From assembly GCF_001816145.1 (NCBI RefSeq), contig NZ_MDZB01000093.1:1-64000 (forward strand): a DNA stretch of 64,000 bases. Reading direction: 5' to 3'. Shown piece by piece: positions 8,779 to 18,493 of this stretch. Position 1 is the first letter of the stretch; every line of letters starts with the position of its first letter. The position numbers were made by a program, and so were the translations under genes. The notes under the pieces are model-generated. The model searched no databases, was not told the origin of the DNA, and saw only the letters and a program-made list of their open reading frames with translations. The stretch is from Hymenobacter lapidarius. Lineage in GTDB: Bacteria; Bacteroidota; Bacteroidia; Cytophagales; Hymenobacteraceae.

Positions 8779-9465
8779 TTGGGGTACAAAGCGCCAGGAA
8801 CTGGACAAAGACTTCTCGCCCCGGACACGCAAGCGCTTTTTAAAAAGTGTGGGGGCACATGGCGGCGCTTCCGCCACCGCCTGAAACAGGCGCAGGACCC
8901 GGACGCGTACGCCCTGAAAACGGACCAGTTGCAGCACTTGCAACAACTGGAAAAAGACGGTGCGATGGACCTGTTTTATGGCGATGAATCCGGCTTTTGC
9001 CTGACCTCGGCCATCCCCTACGGCTGGCAATTCCCCGGCGAACACGTCGCCACCCGACCCCGCCACAGCCAGCGCTTCAACGTGCTGGGCTCCTGCAACG
9101 CCACCACCAATGCGGTGCACGCCGCCGCCCGCGAAGGCCCCCTGGACACGGCCTTTGTCATCGACACGCTCGACGCCTGGGCCGCCACGCGCACCCGCCC
9201 CGCGGTGCTCGTGCTCGACAACGCCCGCATCCACCACAGCGCCGCCTTTCAGGCACGCCTGCAGCGCTGGGAAGACCAGGATGTGCACATTTTTTACCTG
9301 CCCACCTACAGCCCCCACCTCAACACAATCGAAACCCTCTGGCGCAAGGTCAAAGACGAGTGGCTGCGCCCCGAAGCCTACCTCGATTTCAAAACCCTCA
9401 AAACCGCCGTCTGGCACATCCTCGACCGGGTCGGACAACAATACTCCATCCGGTTTACAATCTGA
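8779..9465 (+). pseudogene. 5'-truncated IS630-family transposase
   Basis: The open frame encodes about 228 residues of the IS630 DDE domain: YGDESGF (first Asp, residue 69), VLVLDNARIHHS (second Asp) and YSPHLNTIETLWRKVKDEW (Glu). The catalytic triad is intact, but the N-terminal winged-helix DNA-binding domains are absent: homology stops at the integrase terminator. The first ~15 codons of the transposase region read better one frame over (DKDFSPRTRKRFLK) and join the main frame at a TTTTTAAAAAG run near 8840. That is either a mutation or a remnant of programmed frameshifting. No terminal repeats were found. Confidence 0.8.
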
Positions 9466-9710
9466 CATCCACTAAATAAATTTGATTCAGCACTTAGGTC
9501 GGGGAAATTAGTTTAACCTTGGAAATCAAGATAAAATGCTTATAAGCAACTAAAAGTGTCGTCTGAAAGATGATATTCGACCTGCTTAATGCAAAGTAAT
9601 TCTAACGACCTACTTATTGCCGGATATTCAGCCCGGTATAACATGTACTGATTGCTTCAGATACATAGTGAACGAGACAATTTCGTCTCTTCGTCATCCG
9701 GGCCGCTGGT

Positions 9711-12121
9711 TTATCTGGTCATGCTTTCAAATGTCTCCTTCGCCCGAATGTCGGTGGAGGAACTGCCGATGAGCACCTCGAACCGGCCGGGCTCCACCAC
9801 GCGGTTCATGCTGCGGTCGAGCAGGGCGAGGTCGTCGGGGCGCAGGGTGAAGCGGACGGTTTTCTTTTCGCCGGGTTTTAGGGCCACGCGCTCGAAGCCG
9901 CGCAGCTGGCTGTCGTAGGTGACCACGCTGCTGAGCACATCGCGCAGGTAGAGCTGCACCACTTCATCGCCCGCCACGGGGCCGGTGTTGGCCACGTCCA
10001 CCGTTACTTCAATCAGGGCCTGGGGGGCGGCCTGGTGGGGCGAAACCCGCAGGTTGGAGTAGCCGAAGGTGGTGTAGCTCAGGCCGAAGCCGAAGGGGTA
10101 GAGCGGGCCGTTGGCGCTGGTGCGGCCGCCGCCGTTGGGGTCGCCGGCGCTGGGCTGGCCGGCTTGCGAGCCGGGCTTGAAGGGGAAGTTGAACTCAATC
10201 TGGCCGGTACTTTTGGGGAAGGTCATCGTGAGCTTGCCGCCGGGGTTGTATTCGCCGAACAGGGCCTCGGCCACGGCCCGGCCGCCCGAGGGCCCCGGAA
10301 ACCAGGCCTCCAGGATGGCGGGCACGTTGCGCTCGGCCCAGTTGATGGTGAGGGGCTGGCCGTTGATGAGCACCAGCACCACCGGCTTGCCCGTGGTGTG
10401 CAGGGCTTCGAGCAGCTGCTGCTGGCGGCCGGGCAGCTCCAGCGAGGTACGCGAGAGGCTTTCGCCCACGGCCTTGTCGGTTTCGCCCAGCACGGCCACA
10501 ATCACGTCGGCGTCGCGGGCCCTGGCCACGGCCAGCGCGATGCCGCCTGCTCGGCCGCGGTGAGGGGCGTGGGCACCAGCTCCGTGTCGGGCCAGCCGGG
10601 CGACAGGGCCGCGCAGCCTTGCTCGTACTGCACGGCGATGCCCGGCCCGGCCGCCGACTGCAGGCCCTGGAGCACGGTGGTTACGGGGTTGTTCGATGGT
10701 CCGTAGCGGCTGATGGCGTGGCTGGTTTCGGCCGCCAGCGGCCCGGTGACCAGGATATTTTTCAGCTGGTTTTTTTTCAGCGGCAGCAGGCCCTTGTTGT
10801 TCTTCAGCAACACCAGTGATTCCCGGTTGAGCTGGAGCGCGAAGGCGTCGTCGGCGGGGGTGTGCACGATTTTGTCGGCCCGCTGGGGGTCGGCCACGTA
10901 GGGCTGGTCGAAGAGGCCGAGGCGGAACTTCACGCTCAGCACCTCGCGCACCCGCTGGTCCAAGGTGGCGGTGGAGAGTCGGCCGCTGGTGACCAGCGTG
11001 CGCACGTTGGTGATGTATTCGGCGGGGCTGTAGAAGTTGGTCCACACGTTCAGGCCGGCTTCCATGGCCTGCCGGGTGCCGTCCTGGAAGTCGGTGGCCA
11101 CGCGGTGCTTTTCGTGCAGAAACTCCACCGCCCGGCTGTCCGACACCACGTAGCCGTCGAAGCCGTACTGCTGGCGCAGCAGCTCGGTGAGGAAGTAGTG
11201 GCTGCCGCTCACGGGCAGGCCGTCCCAGTCGTTGTAGCTGCTCATCACGCCCAGCGGGTGGGCCTCCTGAATCACGCGCCGGAACGGGTAGAGGAAGATG
11301 TCGTGCAGCTCGCGCGGGGCCACGTGCGGGTCGGTGCGGGCGTTGCCGTCGCGCCCGCCCTTGGGCACGCTGTACACGGCATAGTGCTTGAGCGTGGCGG
11401 CCACGCCCTGGCTCTGCACGCCCAGCACCATCTGCTTGCCCAGCTCGGCGATGAGGAAGGGGTCCTCGCCGTAGCACTCCACCACCCGGCCCCAGCGCGG
11501 GTCGCGGGCGGGGTCGAGGATGGGCGCGTACACGTTGGTGTAGCCCAGGGCCTTGGCTTCGCGGCCCACAGTTTCGCCGGCCCGGCGCACCAGCGCCCGG
11601 TTCCAGGTGCTGCCTGTGGCGATGGGCGCGGGCAGGGGCGTGGCGCGGTCGTGGCACAGCCCATGGATGCCTTCGTTGGTGAAATCAACCGGGATGCCCA
11701 GCCGCGTTTCCTCCACAAACCAGTGCTGAATGGTGTTGATGGCCGAAGCGTGCCGGCTGAACGGGTAGGAGTACTTGGTCTGGGCTTTCCCCGTCTCCCG
11801 CAGGCTGTTCAGCTCCTCATCGATGTTGGCGATGCCGTCTTTCCAGATTTCGTTTTTCCAGTTGGGCGTGGGCATTTCGTCCTTCAGCACCCGCCCGTAG
11901 CCGTAGAGCGTGGCCAGCTGGCAGGATTTTTCGGCCAGTGTCATCTGCCCGAGCAGGTCATCGAGGCGCTTTTCCAGCGGCTGTGTTACGTCCTCGAACA
12001 CGTCGCGCCGGCCGTTTTTGTTGAAGTCCGTCCAGCCTTTGTGGTAGATGCTCTTTTGGGCCTGCGCCGTGAAGGCGGCGGCCAGGGCCCCAAAAAGTAG
12101 CCCAAGAGTACGAATGTGCAT
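9711..12121 (-). CDS. GH3 glycosidase (beta-xylosidase/beta-glucosidase type), apparent frameshift
   Basis: Reads as a secreted GH3 enzyme of about 803 residues if one base is restored near 10543-10549, where GCGGCATC should probably read with three Gs. Before the shift: signal peptide (MHIRTLGLLFGALAAAFTAQ), TIM-barrel with ARDPRWGR, KHYAVY and nucleophile D328 in VVSDSRAVEFL. After it: the alpha/beta sandwich (VAVLGETDKAVGE), then PFGFGLSYTTFGYSN and a fibronectin III-like C-terminal domain. SDSxAVE rather than SDWGS is typical of the beta-xylosidase/arabinofuranosidase branch, so xylo-oligosaccharide side chains are a likely target. It is divergent from the GH3 at 12439 and shares the operator at 12222. 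As given, translation would stop early and lose the second and third domains. Confidence 0.85.
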
Positions 12122-12221
12122 GGCGGGAATGAACGACTAGTTGACGAGGAGAAGTTGGCCCGCAAGTACACGAAAGCGGCCGGCGCTGGAAAGGCCCAGC
12201 CGGGCACCCGTCCCCATTTTT

Positions 12222-12240
12222 CACGCAAACGTTTACGCAA
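12222..12240. promoter_or_regulatory. LacI-type operator between divergent GH3 genes
   Basis: CACGCAAACGTTTACGCAA, centred on AAACGTTT at 12227-12234. It lies 101 bases before the minus-strand GH3 start and 199 bases before the plus-strand GH3 start, so one site could serve both. It matches the consensus TTACGTAAACGTTTGCG shared by five other sites in this window. Confidence 0.75.
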
Positions 12241-12438
12241 AAAATTCTGGCCGATAAGCCCCTTCAGAGAATCGACCATTGGCCGGGTACTCTACCTTTC
12301 CTCCGCGGCACCGTCCGGCAGTCGGGAGCCAGCCCCGGGCACAACGCCGCTTCACCGGCTTGACTGCCCGCTGAATTGCGTGGGTGAAGTTGCCGGCTGG
12401 CTTCCTCCACGGCCAACGCTTCTCTTGTACCCATCCGC

Positions 12439-14715
12439 ATGCCTTTCGCTTCCTTCCGACTCGTAGCCCTGGCCGGCGCGGCCCTGTGTGGTGCCGGCAC
12501 CGCCTTCAGCCTGGCCCAACCCCACGCCCCGTTTCCGCCGAAACGTCCCGCGTTGCTGGCCAGCCAATCACCCCCCCTCACCGCCAACGACGCCGCGGTG
12601 GAAGCCCTGCTGAAGAAGCTGACGCTGGAAGAAAAAATCAAGATGGTGCATGCCAATTCGGCGTTTGCCTCGGGCGGCATCGAGCGCCTGAGCATCCCGG
12701 AGCTGATGACCTCCGACGGGCCCCACGGCGTGCGCCCCGAGCAGGGCCGAAACTGGAAGCCCGTGGACAACCCGCACAACGCCAGTACCTACCTGCCCAC
12801 CAACAACGCCCTGGCCGCCACCTGGAACCGGGAGCTGGGCTACGCCTACGGGGCGGTGCTGGGCCGCGAGGCCAATTTTCGCGGCAAGGATGTTATCCTG
12901 GGCCCGGGCATCAACATCATCCGGGCCCCGCTCAACGGGCGCAACTTCGAGTACCTCAGCGAAGACCCCTACCTGGTGGCCCAGATGGCGGTGGGCTACA
13001 TCCGCGGGGTGCAGGACCAGGGCGTGTCGGCCTGCGTGAAGCACTACGCGGCCAACAACCAGGAAATCCACCGCAACGACATCGACGTGAACATGAGCGA
13101 GCGGGCCCTGCGGGAAATCTACCTGCCGGGCTTTCGGGCGGCCGTGCAGCAGGGCGGCGCGTACGCGCTGATGGGCTCGTACAACAAGTTCCGGGGCCAG
13201 TACGCCACCGAAAATGCCTACTTGGTAAACGACATCCTGAAAGGCGAGTGGGGCTTCAAGGGCGTGGTGATGAGCGACTGGGGTTCGGTACACAACACCC
13301 AGGATGCCCTGCGCAATGGCACCGACCTGGAAATGGGTACCGATTTGAACATGGTCTACAAAAGCACGGCGCAAACCGTGGAAGGCTTCAAGCCCGAATT
13401 CACTCCCGCCCTCTACGACCAGTTTTTCCTCGCCGCGCCGGCTTTGGCAGCCATCAAAAAAGACCCCCAGCTGCTGCCGCTGCTCGACGACAAAGTGCGG
13501 CGCATTCTGCGGCTGATGTACGCCACCAACATGCTCGGCCCGGTCAAGCGTCAGCCGGGTGCCCACAACACCGCGGCGCACCAGGCCACCGCCCTCAAAG
13601 TAGCCGAGGAAGGCATCGTGCTGCTCAAAAACGACGGCCTGCTGCCCTTGAAGAAAACGGTGAAGACCGTGGCCGTCATCGGGGCCAACGCGACCCGCGA
13701 AAACGCCGGCGGCGGCGGCAGCGCGCAGCTGCGGGCCAAGTACGAAGTCACGCCGTTACAGGGCCTCAAATACGAATTGGGCAGTACGGCCACCATCACC
13801 TACGCCGCGGGTTACAAAATTGCCAAAGGCCAGCAGGCCGACCCTGCCCTCATTTCCGAGGCCGTGGCCGCCGCCAAGGCGGCCGAGGTGGTCGTGTTCG
13901 TGGGGGGCTCGTTCCACGGCTACGACTACACAAAGTGGGGCGATAACGCTTACGACGCCGAAGCCGTGGACAAGCCCGACCTGCACCTGCCCTTCGGTCA
14001 GGACGAATTGGTGCGGGCCGTGCTGGCCGCCAACCCCAACACCGTGGTGGTGCTGTTGGGCGGCGGGCCCATCGACGTGTCGGCCTGGGCCGCGCAAACC
14101 CGCGCCATCGTGGAAGCCTGGTACCCCGGCATGGAAGGCGGCAATGCCCTGGCGCATATCCTGTTCGGCGACGTGAATCCCTCCGGCAAGCTGCCCCTCA
14201 CCTTCCCCGTGAAGCTGGAAGACTCGCCCGTAACCAAGCTGGGCGAGTACCCCAGCACGCCCGGCAACCCCCTGAAGCAGACCTACAAGGACGACATCTA
14301 CGTGGGCTACCGCTACTTCGACACCTACAAAGTGGCACCGCAGTTTGCGTTCGGCCACGGCCTGAGCTATACCACTTTCAAATACAACGGCCTGACCGTG
14401 ACGCCCGGCAAGCGCAGCGCCACCGTGCAGCTGACGGTGACCAACACGGGCCCGGTGGCCGGGGCCGAAGTGGTGCAGGTGTACGTGCATGACGAAAAGG
14501 CTTCGGTGAAGCGCCCCGAAAAGGAGTTGAAGGGCTTCCAGAAGGTATTCCTGCAACCCGGAGCCAGCAAAGCCCTGACCCTGGTGCTCGACGCGGAGGC
14601 TTTCCAGTATTACAGCGAGGCCAGGAAGCAGTGGGTGCTGGAGCCGGGCAGGTTTGAGGTGCTGGTGGGTAGTTCCTCGCGCGACATCCGCCTGACCGGC
14701 AGCGTGGTATTGTAA
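12439..14715 (+). CDS. Secreted GH3 beta-glucosidase
   Basis: 758 residues: signal peptide, GH3 N-terminal barrel (LTLEEKIKMVH, TSDGPHGVR, KHYAANNQE, nucleophile D280 in VMSDWGSVH), GH3 C-terminal sandwich (GIVLLKNDGLLPL), and fibronectin III-like domain (FGHGLSYTTFKY to the C-terminus). SDWGS and the DGPHG segment are classical for beta-glucosidases. The role is to remove terminal beta-glucosyl (or xylosyl) units from oligosaccharides in the periplasm. The first ~35 codons have a degenerate copy at 47785-47968. An IS982 element inserted 13 bases after its stop codon. Confidence 0.93.
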   Translation: MPFASFRLVALAGAALCGAGTAFSLAQPHAPFPPKRPALLASQSPPLTANDAAVEALLKKLTLEEKIKMVHANSAFASGGIERLSIPELMTSDGPHGVRPEQGRNWKPVDNPHNASTYLPTNNALAATWNRELGYAYGAVLGREANFRGKDVILGPGINIIRAPLNGRNFEYLSEDPYLVAQMAVGYIRGVQDQGVSACVKHYAANNQEIHRNDIDVNMSERALREIYLPGFRAAVQQGGAYALMGSYNKFRGQYATENAYLVNDILKGEWGFKGVVMSDWGSVHNTQDALRNGTDLEMGTDLNMVYKSTAQTVEGFKPEFTPALYDQFFLAAPALAAIKKDPQLLPLLDDKVRRILRLMYATNMLGPVKRQPGAHNTAAHQATALKVAEEGIVLLKNDGLLPLKKTVKTVAVIGANATRENAGGGGSAQLRAKYEVTPLQGLKYELGSTATITYAAGYKIAKGQQADPALISEAVAAAKAAEVVVFVGGSFHGYDYTKWGDNAYDAEAVDKPDLHLPFGQDELVRAVLAANPNTVVVLLGGGPIDVSAWAAQTRAIVEAWYPGMEGGNALAHILFGDVNPSGKLPLTFPVKLEDSPVTKLGEYPSTPGNPLKQTYKDDIYVGYRYFDTYKVAPQFAFGHGLSYTTFKYNGLTVTPGKRSATVQLTVTNTGPVAGAEVVQVYVHDEKASVKRPEKELKGFQKVFLQPGASKALTLVLDAEAFQYYSEARKQWVLEPGRFEVLVGSSSRDIRLTGSVVL

Positions 14716-14733
14716 GGGGAGGCCTGGTAGCTA

Positions 14734-15678
14734 ACCCAAGTTGCGGACTATATGCCGGCTTTGTCGATGGCGTGAACGAAGATGAACAGAACAATTTTTA
14801 GGACAAATCCTTCCGCCGTGACGGCGTGAATTTTTTTGGGAAAGCGGGCGGTCAACTGGCTGAAACAGGTTTCGATGGATTTGCGAAAGTGTTGAAGCAG
14901 AAAGTTTTCGTGCGGGGCGTGGGGCCGGGTGCTGTTCTTTTTACGCGCCGTCTGCTGGCGGTTGCCGGTGGCCTCCTCGCACAGGTCTTCGCCGGCGTAG
15001 TCCGTATAGCCGGCGTCGGTGTAGAGCACGCTGCCCGCAGGCAGGTCCGGGGCCAGGGCCCGCAGGCCGGTCTGGTCGGCCTCGCTGCCGGCGTGGACAT
15101 ACAACTCGACCGGTACCCCGTCCGTGGTGGCCACGACCTGCACCTTGAAGCCATAAAACCAGCACCGCTTGCTGGCGCATTTTCCGTGGTACGCCTTGCC
15201 GGTCAGTAGTTGACAGCGCGGGATGCGGGTATTGTGGCATACGGCGACCGGAAACGAGTCGATGACGTAGCGCGAATCGGTGTGCAGGGCCTTGAGCAGG
15301 GAGCCGAAGGTGGCAAACAAACCCGCCAGCGTATCGGCCAAGGCGTGTAGCTGCCGGCTGAAACCGCTCTTATCCAGGCGTTTCTGGCCCCAGTGCTGCT
15401 CCATGTAGCGCCGGCCCAGCACCAGGTTGCCCCCGAAATAGCGCGCCGCGACCAAGGCCGTGGTCAGCACTTGGGCGTCGGACAAGTGCCGGCGCTTGTC
15501 GTCCGGCCGGGCCCACACGGGGCGGGTTTTGGTCAGCAAATCATCGATAAAGCAGTACATTGCGACGGTCTGTTCTGTCATGGCGAGCGGGGCTTGAAGG
15601 GGTCGAATACTTCAAACCTAGTCTTTCCCTGCCGGAACAGATTTTTTTTGCCCCCTCCCAATAGTCCGCAACTTGGGT
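14734..15678. mobile_element. Complete IS982-family insertion sequence, 945 bp
   Basis: Perfect 18-bp terminal inverted repeats ACCCAAGTTGCGGACTAT (14734-14751 and 15661-15678). A 5-bp target duplication AGCTA lies immediately outside (14729-14733 and 15679-15683). One intact transposase gene fills the element. Intact ends, a perfect target repeat and an open gene indicate a recent insertion. It lies between the GH3 gene and the operator of the next gene, leaving the operator at 15698 intact. Confidence 0.93.
14748..15581 (-). CDS. IS982-family transposase
   Basis: 277 residues, near the usual length for the family. Recognisable parts are the N-terminal block HLSDAQVLTTALVAARYFGG, the DDE-domain core RYVIDSFPVAVCHNTR (first catalytic Asp), YTDAGYTDYAGEDL (second Asp) and the C-terminal ETCFSQLTARFPKKIHAVT (Glu). 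No stop or frameshift interrupts it. It stops very close to the left inverted repeat, as normal for these elements, and starts about 80 bases inside the right one. Confidence 0.93.
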   Translation of the reverse strand: MTEQTVAMYCFIDDLLTKTRPVWARPDDKRRHLSDAQVLTTALVAARYFGGNLVLGRRYMEQHWGQKRLDKSGFSRQLHALADTLAGLFATFGSLLKALHTDSRYVIDSFPVAVCHNTRIPRCQLLTGKAYHGKCASKRCWFYGFKVQVVATTDGVPVELYVHAGSEADQTGLRALAPDLPAGSVLYTDAGYTDYAGEDLCEEATGNRQQTARKKNSTRPHAPHENFLLQHFRKSIETCFSQLTARFPKKIHAVTAEGFVLKIVLFIFVHAIDKAGI

Positions 15679-15697
15679 AGCTAAGAGGCAGCGAGAC

Positions 15698-15716
15698 CCG
15701 CAAACGTTTACGTAAC
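15698..15716. promoter_or_regulatory. LacI-type operator before GH-A gene
   Basis: CCGCAAACGTTTACGTAAC with core AAACGTTT at 15702-15709, a close match to the other operators. It lies 20 bases right of the IS982 end and about 340 bases before the GH-A start codon. Confidence 0.75.
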
Positions 15717-16056
15717 TAAACATTGCACAAAGTGTGCTTTTGCAGTAAATGTATGCCGTAATTTAAGGCATCAATCAATTGGTCAACAGCCGCTTGTTAC
15801 TACTGTAACCAAGCATTGCCAGCGCCGGCGGCCATGCCCCGGCAATATCCTGCTGCCGGCGTTGCCGGTCCATACTCCCACGGGCTCCCATTGGTGGCGT
15901 GGTTGAGTGCTGTTTAAGCCGCATCCCTGGCTGCTGTAGCCCCCACTTTATGGCTTGCCCGTGTGGCCCTGGGCTGTCGGGCGGCGCGCCCTGGCCGGGG
16001 GGTGGCCCCCGGCTCTTGCTTCCTCTGGCTTTCATCCCACCCAAACCCATTTTCTC
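15717..16056. other. Long leader between operator and GH-A gene
   Basis: About 340 bases that hold no convincing gene. The first 60 bases are AT-rich and may contain the promoter; the rest is GC-rich with several short inverted repeats (for example around 15810-15870). An open frame continues upstream of the chosen start at 16057, but it encodes Gly/Pro/Trp-rich sequence with no signal-peptide character. Confidence 0.4.
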
Positions 16057-18243
16057 ATGCGCAAAGACCGTACTTTCTACTGCGTACCCGCCACGCTTGT
16101 TCTGCCTGTCCACCGGCGGCTGGGGTCATACCGCTGGGCCCTGTTTACGCTGCTGCTTGTGGTCCTGACCCGTTTCGGGGCCGAAGCGCAGGCCATTTCG
16201 CCGCAGTTTTTCGGCATCAACTACTGGCTGCCCAACCCGTCGTCCGGGCTCACTAACGACCTAGCCAAGGCCGACCTGCGCTTTATGCGCATCGGCGGCA
16301 ACGGCTTCAACACGGAAGCCTACTACAAAAGCGCGTCGAGCTACGTGACGGCCATCAACTTCGCCCGTGGGCTGGGAGCCGAGCCCATCGTGCAGATTCC
16401 GATTAAGTTGACCAAAGACCAGCTTTCGGTCTTCGTGGCCGACCTGCGCGCCTACAACATCATTTACTGGGCCATCGGCAACGAGCCCGACCCGGCCAAC
16501 GAGGGCGACCCCGAGCCCAACGAGCCCGCGCTTTGGTCGTCGGGCAGCTACCGCGAGCCGCAGTTCGACTACAACTACGCCGAGTGGGTGACGCAGTACA
16601 AGGCGCTGGCCATTCGCCTGAAAAACGACCTGCCCAACTGCAAGCTCGTGGGCCCGGACTTCCGCCTGTTCTACGACGTGGTGAACCCCGGCAACGCGGG
16701 CGGCATCCCGGACTACTACACCAAGTTCCTGGAAGACGTGGGCGTGCAATACCACACCAACGCCGCCGGCCAGAAACGGCCGCTGCTCGACCACTTTGCC
16801 CTGCACTTCTACGCCGATAAGCCGGAGTCGACGATGGCAGCGCGCTTTCAGACCCTGCGCGACCTGCTCGGCCGCGTGAATGCCACCCGCCGGGCCAATG
16901 GCGCGGCCACCGACATCACCATCGCCGTGACGGAGGTCAACGCCTTCAACCAGATGAGCGACGCCACCGGGATGAAGGCTTGGCAGTTCAAGGCCGGGCA
17001 GTTTATCGCCCTGATGGCCAAGCAGGTGATGCAGCAGGGCGGCCTGTGCTTCACGCCGTGGAGCATCTACGAAAGCAGCGCCGACGAAACCAAGTTCGAC
17101 TACTCGCTCTACAACACCAACACGACGACCCCGAGCCGACGCTCCACCATGTGGCACCTGGCCATGCTCAGCAACAACCGCCAGGCCAACCTGATGAACG
17201 GCGCCCAGAGCGCCCAGGCCGACAACGTGGTGTTCGTGGCCATGCGCGGTCCCGGGGGCTACACCGTTATGCTGATGAACATGACGGCCGGCAGCACCTA
17301 CTCCTACCGCACCTCGCTGAACGACACCTACGCCACCGGCAACGAAGCCGTAAAAATCAAGCTGCAGGGCTACACGCCGCTCACCCGCCAGCTGGTGGGC
17401 TCGCTGGGGCCGCGCACCACCCACCTCTACAAGCTCGACCCCGATGGCAACGTGCTGTCCGTGCTGCACTATGTGGTGGGCGACGCGGCCCCGCGCCAGC
17501 AGCTGTCGTTCAACTTCGTGAACGTGAACTCGCTGGCCTACGCCCGGCCCCTGGACGGCCTGGCCGGCGCCGACGTGGTGCATTACGCCGGCGACGTGTC
17601 GGCCCTGAGCTCGGCGCGCTGGCTGTTCAAGCCCGCCGCGCCCGGCTACTACTTCATCCTGAACCAGAATACCAACCAGGCCCTGCGCCCCAAGGGCGCC
17701 ACCGACGCCGAACGCCTGCAGGACAACCAGCTCATGGGCCAGGAAATGCTGGATGAGGCGAACATCAAATACGACTACCTGATGTGGGACGTGCAGTACA
17801 CCGGCAGCGGCGGGGTATACCGCCTGCAAAACCGGCGCAGCCAGAAGTACCTGCGCACCCAGAACGGCTCCCTGCTCAACAATGCCCCCCTGGTGCAGAG
17901 CACGCTCAACACCGCCTACACCTCGCAGCAGTGGCGTTTCGACGCCGCTGATGCCGCCAACAAGGTGCTGCAGGCCCGCGGCAGCGGCGCGGCGCTGGCC
18001 ACCGCGGCCGGCTCGGCCACGGGCCTACTTGCTTACCCCAACCCCACGACGGACCGCCTCACCATTGTGGGCGCGACCGGCGGCAGCCAGGCCACGCTGC
18101 GCGACGCCACCGGCCGCGTGTGTCTGACGCAGGCCTTGAATGGGCTTGGTCAGCTTGACCTGCAGGCCTTGCCTCGGGGCCTCTATTTCCTGACCGTGAC
18201 CACGCCCGAAGGCACGTTCCGCCAGAAAGTAGTGAAGGAGTAA
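16057..18243 (+). CDS. Secreted clan GH-A glycosidase with lectin-like domain and T9SS sorting domain
   Basis: 728 residues from the ATG at 16057, chosen because it gives a signal peptide (hydrophobic WALFTLLLVVLTRF, then AEAQA). The catalytic module begins ISPQFFGINYWLPN. It carries RFMRIGGNGFN, YWAIGNEPD with probable acid/base E143, and ITIAVTEVNAF with probable nucleophile E293, the layout of a clan GH-A barrel. A beta-sandwich follows. Residues of about 500-640 look like a ricin-type trefoil (YYFILNQNTNQALRP, YRLQNRRSQKYLR). The last ~75 residues are a T9SS type A sorting domain (YPNPTTDRLTI to FRQKVVKE), so the protein should be exported across the outer membrane. The same catalytic module opens the protein at 40379-45781. 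The family could be near GH79, GH39 or GH30; I cannot assign it. Confidence 0.8.
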   Translation: MRKDRTFYCVPATLVLPVHRRLGSYRWALFTLLLVVLTRFGAEAQAISPQFFGINYWLPNPSSGLTNDLAKADLRFMRIGGNGFNTEAYYKSASSYVTAINFARGLGAEPIVQIPIKLTKDQLSVFVADLRAYNIIYWAIGNEPDPANEGDPEPNEPALWSSGSYREPQFDYNYAEWVTQYKALAIRLKNDLPNCKLVGPDFRLFYDVVNPGNAGGIPDYYTKFLEDVGVQYHTNAAGQKRPLLDHFALHFYADKPESTMAARFQTLRDLLGRVNATRRANGAATDITIAVTEVNAFNQMSDATGMKAWQFKAGQFIALMAKQVMQQGGLCFTPWSIYESSADETKFDYSLYNTNTTTPSRRSTMWHLAMLSNNRQANLMNGAQSAQADNVVFVAMRGPGGYTVMLMNMTAGSTYSYRTSLNDTYATGNEAVKIKLQGYTPLTRQLVGSLGPRTTHLYKLDPDGNVLSVLHYVVGDAAPRQQLSFNFVNVNSLAYARPLDGLAGADVVHYAGDVSALSSARWLFKPAAPGYYFILNQNTNQALRPKGATDAERLQDNQLMGQEMLDEANIKYDYLMWDVQYTGSGGVYRLQNRRSQKYLRTQNGSLLNNAPLVQSTLNTAYTSQQWRFDAADAANKVLQARGSGAALATAAGSATGLLAYPNPTTDRLTIVGATGGSQATLRDATGRVCLTQALNGLGQLDLQALPRGLYFLTVTTPEGTFRQKVVKE

Positions 18244-18263
18244 CGGGCTGACTGAATCTTATT

Positions 18264-18305
18264 AAGACGTCGTGTCGGGCTATGCCCAGCGCGACGTCTT
18301 GTTTT
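18264..18305 (+). terminator. Terminator after GH-A gene
   Basis: Outer stem AAGACGTCG / CGACGTCTT (18264-18272 with 18292-18300), inner GGGC/GCCC stem, followed by GTTTTG. It starts 20 bases past the stop codon. Confidence 0.75.
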
Positions 18306-18324
18306 GTGGGGTGCTCAGATAGTG

Positions 18325-18341
18325 TCGCAAACGTTTTCGTA
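18325..18341. promoter_or_regulatory. LacI-type operator before uxaC operon
   Basis: TCGCAAACGTTTTCGTA with core AAACGTTT at 18329-18336. The outer half is slightly degenerate. It lies 153 bases before the uxaC start. Confidence 0.7.
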
Positions 18342-18493
18342 GATATATCCGCTGGTTTTTCGGGTTCTACGGGGCAATTCGCTCATCTTTACCAGCCTGT
18401 TTCTGCCTGTCTCCGGACCGATGCGGTCCCGAAACGGCCACATAGCTGTGGCCCGCCAGCCCTCGACAACACATTTAAAGCGTGAGGACATCC

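Noticed and set aside
9711..11657. 648-codon frame taken as one protein
   Set aside because: Only its C-terminal half is GH3; the N-terminal half is Arg/Pro-rich shadow sequence. The real gene switches frame near 10545 and starts at 12121.
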